Translations under genes and position numbers: made by a program
Part shown: positions 7,228-13,396 of the stretch, one piece after another
Layout: the number at the start of each line of letters is the position of its first letter
Numbering within the stretch: position 1 is the stretch's first letter
The notes under the pieces: model-generated
Seen by the model: the letters and a program-made list of their open reading frames with translations, nothing else
The model's database searches: none
Told to the model about the DNA's origin: nothing
From: Promethearchaeota archaeon
GTDB taxonomy: Archaea; Asgardarchaeota; Lokiarchaeia; Sigyniarchaeales; SOKP01
Length of the DNA stretch: 13,396 bases
Direction: 5' to 3'
NCBI GenBank assembly: GCA_030615145.1
Contig: JAUWZT010000081.1
Span: 1 to 13,396 of the forward strand

Positions 7228-8142
7228 ATGGAAGTAGTAATTTCAGTAATTATTATTATTTTTGTTGTAGTGATTGTTATTATAGTATCAATGATATATA
7301 TGTTTTTAAGAAATAAATTCCAATCAATAGATATAATTAGGGATTCAGCAAGTAAATTAGATGGAACGGTTTCAACAATTCAAACCTTAAGTAGTAACCT
7401 TTTTACACAAGTAGCTGGTTTGACAAAACTTCAAACAGAGTTAAAATTAAATTTTCAGAGTTTCTATGATATGCTTATAATGAAACCTTCTGTAAAAGGA
7501 AGAGTTGGAGAGGGAATTGTCAAATTTATTTTGAGTAGTTTTCCAGAAAAATTATGGAAAGAACAACATAATATTTCTGGCTCTGGTATAGTAGATTTCG
7601 CAATTTTTATGCCACCAGATAATCGGATTCTCCCAATGGATGCTAAATTTTCATTACCAGAAGGAATAATAGAAAGGGAGTTAGAAGAAGGGGAAATAGT
7701 ATTTTTGAGTAAGGAACAGAGAAAATTAGCCAATTCACAAGTAATTAAGAGAATGAAAGAGGTTGTTAAGTATATTAATCCATTAGAGGGAACAATGAAT
7801 TTTGCGTTAATATTTATCCCAGATTCTGTGTACTTGGCTTTAACAAATGAAACATTGAGTGAACTACAATCTAATCGAGTGATTCCCGTAAATACAAGTG
7901 GTTTAATAAGCACGTTATTTTTAATTGAACGCCAATATGTTTCAATAAAAATAAGTAAAGCTGTGGACAGATTAGAGGATATAAAATCCACAATGGAAAA
8001 TCAATTTGCTAAAATCTCTAATATATTGAAAAAGGCAGAAACACAAGTAGAGAATTCAAATAAGAATATTACAAATGCCATTCAGCAACTTAAAAAAGCA
8101 GAAAATAAAATTCTTGAAAGTTTTGGATTATTAGAAGAATAA
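7228..8142 (+). CDS. rmuC: RmuC-family membrane-anchored nuclease-like protein
   Basis: This 304-residue protein has an N-terminal membrane helix (residues ~3-29, almost all I/V), a short coiled-coil linker, then the RmuC core: GRVGEG near residue 91, SGSGIVDFAIFMPP near 118-132, and LPMDAKF near 136-142. The Asp of VDF and the Asp/Lys of DAK match the PD-(D/E)XK-like active site proposed for the family. A C-terminal coiled coil (KKAETQVENSNKNI to the end) follows. RmuC proteins limit inversions and rearrangements in bacteria and have recently been linked to anti-phage roles; the exact substrate is not settled. It is shorter than the typical 400-500 residues because the N-terminal coiled coil is reduced. 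Start ATG 7228 has AAAGGTGATG with 5 bases of spacing. It heads a tight set with the HhH gene (38 bases on) and the coiled-coil gene. Confidence 0.85.
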   Translation: MEVVISVIIIIFVVVIVIIVSMIYMFLRNKFQSIDIIRDSASKLDGTVSTIQTLSSNLFTQVAGLTKLQTELKLNFQSFYDMLIMKPSVKGRVGEGIVKFILSSFPEKLWKEQHNISGSGIVDFAIFMPPDNRILPMDAKFSLPEGIIERELEEGEIVFLSKEQRKLANSQVIKRMKEVVKYINPLEGTMNFALIFIPDSVYLALTNETLSELQSNRVIPVNTSGLISTLFLIERQYVSIKISKAVDRLEDIKSTMENQFAKISNILKKAETQVENSNKNITNAIQQLKKAENKILESFGLLEE

Positions 8143-8180
8143 GAATGATTTAAAATAAATTAAGAAAGAGATGAAAAAAT

Positions 8181-8726
8181 ATGGATATTGATGAGGTTTT
8201 CGATGAGGAGTTTATTGATAAATGGTCTAATATTGATGTGGATGAGTATGAGTATAATAATATCATTAAATCAGTTAAGAATGACATTGAAACAGAGAAT
8301 ACTATTACTGAATCTACATTTGACAGAATTATAAATTGGAAATCAGCATGTTCTAAAGGCAACATACATAAACAAAAATATGAAGAAATTTCAAAAACAT
8401 TTACAGAAATCTTATCCATAGAAAATAAATTAGAGAAATTAAAGGGAATATACGGAATCGGTATATCAATCGCGTCGTGTATATTACATTTTATTTATCC
8501 TGATGATTATCCTATTGTAGATTTTAGAACAATTGAAGCATTACAATTATTAGGATATATTGATAAAGATGTTAAAGTGTCAGCCATTAGAGATACTATA
8601 AAAGGGTATTATTCTTATCGTTCAATAATTGTGGAAATATCTAAAAAAGTGAAAATAAAATTGAGAGAAATTGATAAAGCACTATTTAAATTCCATAAAA
8701 TTAAATCATTAGAAGAATTAAAATGA
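8181..8726 (+). CDS. Helix-hairpin-helix DNA glycosylase-like protein
   Basis: A 181-residue soluble protein starting at ATG 8181 with GAAAGAGATG and a 7-base A-rich gap. The acidic N-terminal ~40 residues precede a helical domain. Residues ~85-120 contain a helix-hairpin-helix (KLKGIYGIGISIASCIL) followed by YPIVDFRTIEAL, laid out like the HhH-GPD superfamily, where the Asp (here D114) is the catalytic or DNA-binding acid. The Lys used by bifunctional glycosylases such as EndoIII is absent from the hairpin (IGISIAS), so if active it would be monofunctional, and it may only bind DNA. The C-terminus has the DKALFKFHK segment, which from memory recurs in a widespread uncharacterised HhH family of accessory regions. 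There is no Fe-S cysteine cluster. The gap from rmuC is 38 bases and to the next gene 19 bases, so the three are likely co-expressed for DNA processing. Confidence 0.7.
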   Translation: MDIDEVFDEEFIDKWSNIDVDEYEYNNIIKSVKNDIETENTITESTFDRIINWKSACSKGNIHKQKYEEISKTFTEILSIENKLEKLKGIYGIGISIASCILHFIYPDDYPIVDFRTIEALQLLGYIDKDVKVSAIRDTIKGYYSYRSIIVEISKKVKIKLREIDKALFKFHKIKSLEELK

Positions 8727-8729
8727 AAA

Positions 8730-8738
8730 GGAGGTGAT
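8730..8738 (+). promoter_or_regulatory. Full-consensus Shine-Dalgarno deciding the GTG 8746 start
   Basis: GGAGGTGAT is a full complement to the 16S rRNA 3' end and lies 7 bases before GTG 8746. An in-frame GTG at 8734 is inside this site, so it cannot be the start. Confidence 0.75.
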
Positions 8739-8745
8739 AAAAAGA

Positions 8746-9024
8746 GTGAGTGAACTTGATAATGTAAAGGTAGGAGATACATTTGGAACAGGAGAAAATA
8801 TAATAAAAATTAACCAAACACTATTGGATGAACTTAAACAATTTGAAGCAGAGACTGGCAAAAAATCCATATATGAAGGCGAGATAACACATGATGTTGT
8901 ACTTTGGATTGCTGATAAAAGAAACAAAGATTTAACTAAACTGGAAAAAGAGAATGCTGAATTAAAAAAAGAGCTTGATGAAGTAAAAGAAAAATTAGCA
9001 CAGATTAAATTGATATTGGAATAA
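8746..9024 (+). CDS. Small coiled-coil protein with compact N-terminal domain
   Basis: Starting at GTG 8746 the product has 92 residues. The first ~60 form a compact domain (NVKVGDTFGTGENIIKI, then ELKQFEAETGKKSIYEGEIT, then DVVLWIADK), followed by a heptad-rich coiled coil (TKLEKENAELKKELDEVKEK). I do not recognise a family. The small domain plus C-terminal coiled coil suggests a dimerising adaptor or DNA-associated protein. Position 19 bases after the HhH gene, with the strongest SD in the window, suggests it is made in larger amount than its neighbours, perhaps as a structural partner of RmuC or the HhH protein. A T8 tract follows immediately and likely ends this transcript. Confidence 0.65.
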   Translation: MSELDNVKVGDTFGTGENIIKINQTLLDELKQFEAETGKKSIYEGEITHDVVLWIADKRNKDLTKLEKENAELKKELDEVKEKLAQIKLILE

Positions 9025-9028
9025 TTAA

Positions 9029-9043
9029 TTTTTTTTCTTTCAG
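9029..9043 (+). terminator. T8-CTTTCAG terminator-like tract
   Basis: Just after the stop at 9024 is TTTTTTTTCTTTCAG. A nearly identical tract (TTTTTTTCTTTCAA) occurs after the nuclease gene at 10509. Both lie within 21 bases of a stop codon, fitting poly-T termination. Confidence 0.45.
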
Positions 9044-9428
9044 CATTTAAAAATCCTGAAAATCCAGTAAATGAAACAAATGTTCTTAGTAAGTCTTATA
9101 TAGTAAGAGCATTTAATTTATGTGTTTTTCATTTTAAAAGTATTTTGGATTTTGCGAAAATGCTTAAAAAAAGTATAAAAACAATTAGATACTAAATATT
9201 TTAGAAAAAAGACAAACTGATTAAAAAGTTCCCACGCAATTTATAAAAGATAAATTAAATGAAATTGTAGATAGGCGAAATTTAGTTGCTCATACATCAA
9301 TTGCTTCACGTATTACAAAAAGAGATTTAATAGAATCTATTAAATTCATTATGATTATGGCGAAATTGTTAGATAGTTTTTATAAAAACCAAATTTATAA
9401 AATATATTCTAAAGCAAAAATACCATAA
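9040..9428 (+). pseudogene. Decayed HEPN-domain gene (RiboL-PSP-HEPN-like)
   Basis: Two coding-like pieces in one direction are separated by stops and frame changes. Piece one (9040-9195) reads AFKNPENPVNETNVLSKSYI and then VRAFNLCVFHFKSILDFAKM, a plausible first HEPN helix. Piece two (9225-9428) reads FIKDKLNEIVDRRNLVAHTS followed by a helical tail ending FYKNQIYKIYSKAKIP. RNLVAH (9276-9293) is the R-x4-H signature of HEPN ribonucleases, with the LNEIV-RRN-VAH context typical of RiboL-PSP-type HEPN proteins. Neither piece has a start codon with an SD, and several stops lie between them, so this is most likely a remnant. Intact relatives cut RNA as toxins or abortive-infection effectors. The decay shows the island has turned over defence-type genes. 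Confidence 0.65.
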
Positions 9429-9473
9429 AATTATAGATAAGATATTATAGAATGAATAACAAATGATAGAAAA

Positions 9474-9818
9474 ATGGACAAAGAAAAATGGGAAAATTTT
9501 AAAGATTTAAAGCCAATTGAACAAAGAAGTAAACCTACATTTAAATATCCTGATGGTGAGATTCTTAATGGAATAATTATAGATGAAATTAGAGTAGATA
9601 GCCAGATCATAGATGAGAATACAACAGGCAAAACCTATTGTAATTTAGTTCAGAAAATTAAATTGGAAGATGAGAGATTTATTTTCAGATTTTGCTATTA
9701 TTACATAAATTTTGATAATGAAACGCCAAGGTGGATATTTGGTCAATATGCTTTAGCATTGCTGGAAAAAAAATATAAAGAATTAATTAATAAAATGAAA
9801 GAGAAAGGTTGGATTTAA
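9474..9818 (+). CDS. Small conserved protein, paralogue B
   Basis: A 114-residue product starting at ATG 9474, with TGAT 6 bases upstream as a weak SD. It aligns over its length with the protein encoded at 4298-4627: shared KP-FK-PDG, an Asp/Glu-rich turn, FR-CYYY, RWIFGQYALAL, and the identical C-terminus KMKEKGWI. The N-terminal extension MDKEKWENFKDLKPIEQR is longer than in copy A. The conserved aromatic core and absence of polar catalytic motifs suggest a small binding or adaptor domain; I recognise no named family. It is followed after 22 bases by the PD-(D/E)XK gene (its SD in the gap), so a nuclease partner role is possible. Divergence between the copies is too great for a recent duplication. 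Confidence 0.7.
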   Translation: MDKEKWENFKDLKPIEQRSKPTFKYPDGEILNGIIIDEIRVDSQIIDENTTGKTYCNLVQKIKLEDERFIFRFCYYYINFDNETPRWIFGQYALALLEKKYKELINKMKEKGWI

Positions 9819-9840
9819 TAAAAAAAGGAGAGATGAAAAA

Positions 9841-10488
9841 ATAACAAAACAGAAAGAAAATTTAGGATTGGCTGGTGAATATTTTATAACTTCTGAGTTA
9901 TTATTAAGAGATATTTATGCTCAACCTACTTTTGGAAATAGGAAAAAAATGGATATCTTGATAGTTGACTACGAAGGTAGTAATACAAAAATTATCGAAG
10001 TAAAGTCTTCTCAAACAGACCAAAGATTTCCAATGATTAAAGGAATTCCATTACAGAATAATCGTGTTATTATTTTTCTGGATTATGAGGATAAACTACC
10101 TAAAGAAAAACCCGATGTTTATATCCTTAAAGCTGTAGATTGGTTCGAATTAATGGAAAAATTGATAGCAAATGAGGTTGATAGGTGGAGAATAAAAAAA
10201 CCACGCCCTAAGAGAAACCATAAGCCAAGAGGACCCGATGATAGAAGAATATGGGTGCTTAATCATCCAAATTGTGTTCTTCGTGAAATTAAAGAAAATA
10301 ATGAAATAAAGTATATTGTTGAGGATCGAGCAAGTAAGGAATCTAAAGAAATCGCAATTATTAAGGAATTAGAAGGTAAAGTAAACTGGAAAAACCCGAA
10401 AGGAGTATTAGGAATTGATGTACCAATAGGATCATTAAAACAATACCAAGTAGAATATGATGAAGAATGGAAACGTCTTAGAAATTAG
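9841..10488 (+). CDS. PD-(D/E)XK nuclease-like protein, putative ATA start
   Basis: The frame carries a PD-(D/E)XK core in its first ~60 residues: helix with E13 (GLAGEYFITSELL), then D38 (KKMDILIVDYEG), then E53-V-K55 (KIIEVKSSQ), the full set of metal ligands and the catalytic Lys. This is the layout of archaeal Holliday-junction-resolvase-like and restriction-type enzymes. The strand NNRVIIFLDYED follows, then a basic linker (KKPRPKRNHKPRGPDDRR), then a second, unrecognised domain to the C-terminus. Start choice: ATA 9841 is 5 bases after GGAGAGATG, in the pattern of the other genes, and keeps the helix preceding E13 (215 residues). TTG 9868 would cut into that helix and lacks an SD. ATG 9833 is out of frame and stops after two codons. 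It likely cleaves or binds DNA with paralogue B as its neighbour; restriction, defence or repair cannot be distinguished. Confidence 0.7.
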   Translation: MTKQKENLGLAGEYFITSELLLRDIYAQPTFGNRKKMDILIVDYEGSNTKIIEVKSSQTDQRFPMIKGIPLQNNRVIIFLDYEDKLPKEKPDVYILKAVDWFELMEKLIANEVDRWRIKKPRPKRNHKPRGPDDRRIWVLNHPNCVLREIKENNEIKYIVEDRASKESKEIAIIKELEGKVNWKNPKGVLGIDVPIGSLKQYQVEYDEEWKRLRN

Positions 10489-10508
10489 GTATTAGTACAA
10501 AAATCTAA

Positions 10509-10523
10509 TTTTTTTCTTTCAAC
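10509..10523 (+). terminator. T7-CTTTCAAC terminator-like tract
   Basis: Lies 20 bases after the stop of the nuclease gene. It has the same TTTTTTTCTTTCA core as the tract at 9029. Confidence 0.45.
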
Positions 10524-10531
10524 AAATTGCT

Positions 10532-10675
10532 TTATATCATTTTGTGTTTAAACATCTCCTCTATTATTTTAAAAGTAAACCTATTTTCAAATTCATTAAA
10601 GTCTTCTTTTAAAGTCATTTTATTAATCATTATTGAATAAAATCTTTTTAATAAAGCTTCAGGTTTTATAAAGCT
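10532..10675 (-). pseudogene. Short minus-strand frame, possibly a fragment
   Basis: The minus frame is open from after TGA (10678-10676) to TAA (10534-10532), 47 codons, including PEALLKRFYSI then KMTLKEDFNEFENRF and KIIEEMFKHKMI. Internal ATGs could give a 27-31 residue peptide; the inner one has TGAT 7 bases upstream. The reading frame runs right to the 13-bp repeat at the junction with the metabolic gene, so it may be the tail of a cut gene. No family recognised. Confidence 0.3.
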
Positions 10676-10680
10676 TCAGG
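10651..10680. repeat. 13-bp direct repeat at the boundary of the metabolic gene
   Basis: ATAAAGCTTCAGG occurs at 10651-10663 and 10668-10680, separated by TTTT. It lies exactly where the AT-rich island ends and the activase coding sequence begins without a start codon. Confidence 0.7.
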
Positions 10681-13396
10681 ATTAGAGATTGGCGCAGTCT
10701 CAGTTAAATGGCTTCGCAGAACGCCAGACGGAGCGATAATAAAAGAAGTTATACGACACGAAGGTTATCCTAGGGAAAAAATATCAGAGATTTTTGAGCG
10801 CTATAATAGCAATGGAAATTCAAACTTTGTCATGACAGGTAGCGTTGCCAAGAATTTTTTCGATTTTCCCTATTATTCTGAAGCCGAATGTTTTGAAAAG
10901 GCGTTATCGTATTATAGCATAAAACCAGATTTACTTTTATCGCTAGGAGGAGAGACATTTAGCATCTATCCCATGAAAAACGGTGTCGTTAAAAATATAA
11001 TATCCACTTCTAAATGTGCTGCTGGAACAGGAGAATTTATTGTCCAGCAACTTGAAAGAATGGGACTATCCATAAAGCAAGGAATTAAAGAAAGCTCAAA
11101 GGGTCAAATAGTTCAGTTAGCAACTCGATGTTCGGTTCATTGTAAATCTGACGCAACCCATAAGCTTAACAAAGGGGAATGTAAACCGGAAGACATCGCA
11201 AAAACGTTAATACACGATTTAGCAAGGAAAGTGAGCGAAATGATTGAAAGCGCCCAATGGCCAACAGATTTAGTAGTATTAACTGGTGGTGTTGCGCTAA
11301 ATAAATATTTCATTGAAGCCATGCAAAAATTTCTTCCAAGCTCTGAGTTTAAAGTCTTGCCCGAAAGTCCTCTTCTTGAGGTTTTTGGAGCGGCGTTATA
11401 CGCGTCTGAAATTCGAGATGACATCCAACAGCATAATGAATGGACCGTTCGATCCGAGAGTAAATTTGAAACTTCTAAACCTCTCAATGAAATCAAGAGT
11501 TTGCTAAATTATCGCGTAGAAGCGAATTCTAAAACGAAAATAATTAATAACGCTTCTTATACTCTAGGTATAGACGCAGGATCCACTACCACAAAGGCAG
11601 TTCTCTTCAATATCAAAGATAATTCTATCGGGGCGAGTGCTTATTTAAGAACTTTAGGAAATCCAATTCTATCGGTAAAGAAATGTCTAGCAAACCTTAT
11701 TGAACAAGTAGGAAAAGTTTCAATAAATATCGTTCAATGCGGCGTTACGGGTTCAGCAAGAGAGATGGTATCTGTATACTTGAACAATTGTCGGAGTTTT
11801 AACGAAATATTAGCGCATGCCAGGGCTGCTACGGAAGAATTGCCAGATGTCGACACCGTGTTTGAAATAGGCGGACAAGATTCAAAGTTCATATCTTTCT
11901 TAAAAGGCGTTCCAATTGATTACGCTATGAACGAAGGGTGTTCTGCTGGGACGGGTAGTTTTTTGGAAGAATCCGCTTCGGTAGATATGGGTATTCCAGT
12001 GGAAAATATAAGCGACATTGCGTTAAAAAGTTCTCACCCAATAGCGTTCGGAGAAAGGTGTGCCGCTTTTATCAATACCGATTTAAGAAACGCCCTCCAA
12101 CAAGGCGCAGAGCAAGTAGATGTTGTTGCGGGTCTGGTGTATTCGATTGCTGACAATTACAATTCGCGTATTATTGGATCCCGCCAAATAGGTGAAAACA
12201 TTTTGTTTCTGGGGGGAGTGGCTTTGAATAAAGCTGTAGCTTTAGCTATTGCGGATCGCACTCAGCGCAAAGTTATTGTACCGTCTCACCCCGAGCTTAT
12301 GGGAGGTATAGGTTCTGCTCTTATGACGCGCGATCTTTTAAAAAATAAGGACATAACTGAACGGAAATTTGTTCTGAATAATCTTTTAGAAGGAGATATG
12401 GAGGTAAAAAGTAAGTTTAGATGTCATGCTTGTGAAAATAATTGCGAGATTCAAAACATATCAATAAGAGGGAAATCGTATCCATTTGGAGGATTGTGTT
12501 CCAAATACAAGTTATTACGCCAAAAAGGTGTGAAGACGAAAAAGGGTAAAAACATCGTAGAGATGAGAAACGATTTGATTTACAACGAGTTCGGTCCGAT
12601 TGTTCTTAAAAATCCACTTGGTACTATAGGATTACCGATGGCTTTAACAACTCATTCACTCTTTCCATTATACACCAAGTTTATTAATGAACTAGGTTAT
12701 AATGTCACCCTATCAAAATCAGCAAAATCAAACACTGCAAAAACCCTGTCTCCGATCTGTTACCCTTGCGAATTGGTGCATGGAGCTGTAATGGACCTCA
12801 TATACCAAAATGTAGATTTTATCTTCTTACCGAGAGTTCTTGAAATGGAAATACCTACTGGATACATTCATGGATACACCTGTACTTCCACAGCCATCAT
12901 CTCAGACATTGTTCGCGCAGCTTTTGAGAAAGAGAGCGATAGGATTTTATCGCCTCACCTCAGCACTTCAAAAGATTATATTCCTACGACATTGAAAGAA
13001 TTTGGAAGAATAGCCGTTAAACTCGGACTGGAAAAGAAAAAAGGAGTAGAAGCGGGAAAAAAAGCTTTTTCTCATTATTCAAATTTTATTAACAAGTACC
13101 GTAGTTTAGGGGCAAGATTATTGCAAAAATTAATAGAAGAACCGTGCGTAATAATCGCCGGAAGACCGTATGTAATTTACCCCTCAGAAGTTAATATTGC
13201 GCTCCCTCAGAAGATTACGAGTAGAGGCTATCACGTTATTCCAGCAGATATGTTACCTCCATTAGAAGCTAATCACGAAAGAAACGTGTGGCATTATACC
13301 CAACAAATAAGTAACGCCGTGAATTACGCAAAAAAATATCCAAACGCCTATATTTGTATGGTCTCGTGTTTTTCTTGTGGTATTGTAAATACTGTG
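10655..13396 (+). CDS. 2-hydroxyacyl-CoA dehydratase activase / DUF2229 protein, partial at both ends
   Basis: The frame is open for 914 codons after TAA 10652-10654 and continues past the right edge. It has two tandem BcrAD/BadFG ASKHA-type ATPase domains. The first begins at GLEIGAVSVKW, with SLGGETFSI, TSKCAAGTGEF and VVLTGGVALN. The second begins at GIDAGSTTTK, with VFEIGGQDSKFI, NEGCSAGTGSFL, FGERCAAF and LFLGGVALN. The CxAGTG and GERC cysteines match the ligands of the [4Fe-4S] cluster used to inject electrons into 2-hydroxyacyl-CoA dehydratases or benzoyl-CoA reductases. A Cys-rich stretch (CHACENNCEI, C of GGLCSKY) follows, then the DUF2229 region (GTIGLPMALTTHSLFPLY, SPICYPCELVHGAVMDL) and the start of the dehydratase-like C-terminal part (AGRPYVIYPSE, SCFSCG). 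Family members exceed 1,300 residues. Only a few N-terminal residues seem lost; no ATG, GTG or TTG lies before GLEIG. Base and codon use differ clearly from the island to the left. Confidence 0.85.

Noticed and set aside
7464..7991. 175-codon minus-strand reading frame
   Set aside because: It is antisense to the well-supported rmuC gene and shows no own SD or recognisable protein.
11137..11496. 119-codon minus-strand reading frame
   Set aside because: It lies opposite the activase coding sequence, whose motifs are clear; no independent evidence.
1..13396. CRISPR array, tRNA/rRNA, transposase, integrase, reverse transcriptase
   Set aside because: No regularly spaced repeats, tRNA-like folds or diagnostic motifs were found when scanning both strands by eye.

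Overview
This window is AT-rich, densely packed DNA that most resembles an archaeal genome, probably an Asgard (Lokiarchaeia-like) lineage. The best lineage clue is a secreted, C-terminally anchored protein with SBBP/beta-propeller repeats followed by fibronectin-III-like and cadherin-like modules. From memory this architecture is common in Asgard archaea; I could not run a search. Translation signals are strong Shine-Dalgarno (SD) sites (GGAGGTGAT, GGTGATG, GAGATG followed by an A-rich spacer). The assignment is an inference, and a bacterial or other archaeal origin is not excluded.

Layout. Positions 1-1166 (minus strand) hold a partial helical protein, a Zc3h12a-type NYN/PIN ribonuclease with a promoter-like upstream repeat, and a short gene fragment. 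Positions 1164-2832 hold two reading frames that face away from each other and both lack a 5' end, followed by a winged-helix-like protein that probably starts at TTG 1915. Positions 2833-3249 contain small minus-strand frames. Positions 3226-4190 are a run of four small plus-strand genes ending in a helix-turn-helix protein, with an 11-bp inverted repeat in the middle. Positions 4298-7149 contain a small conserved protein with an apparent ATT start, then the large surface protein, which is split by a one-base frameshift in a G6 run. Positions 7228-9024 form a tight three-gene unit: a short RmuC-family membrane nuclease, a helix-hairpin-helix glycosylase-like protein and a coiled-coil protein. 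Positions 9040-9428 are the decayed remains of a HEPN-type toxin/RNase gene. Positions 9474-10488 carry a second copy of the 4298 family next to a PD-(D/E)XK nuclease-like protein with an apparent ATA start. From about 10680 to the right end there is an abrupt change to a less AT-rich, more CG-containing metabolic gene: a tandem-domain 2-hydroxyacyl-CoA dehydratase activase/DUF2229 protein that lacks its first codons and runs off the window.

How it fits together. The part from about 3.2 to 10.5 kb looks like an accessory island of small proteins and nucleic-acid enzymes (RmuC, HhH, HEPN remnant, PD-(D/E)XK, two paralogues of an unnamed family), interrupted by one surface protein. It could be a DNA-processing or defence cassette, but no recognised named system is complete here. 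Three points (about 1570, 3235 and 10670) show opposed reading frames that both lose their 5' ends at the same place. Either real rearrangement breakpoints or assembly/amplification chimeras could produce this, so linkage across these points should be treated with caution. No tRNA, rRNA, CRISPR array, intact transposase or integrase was seen.
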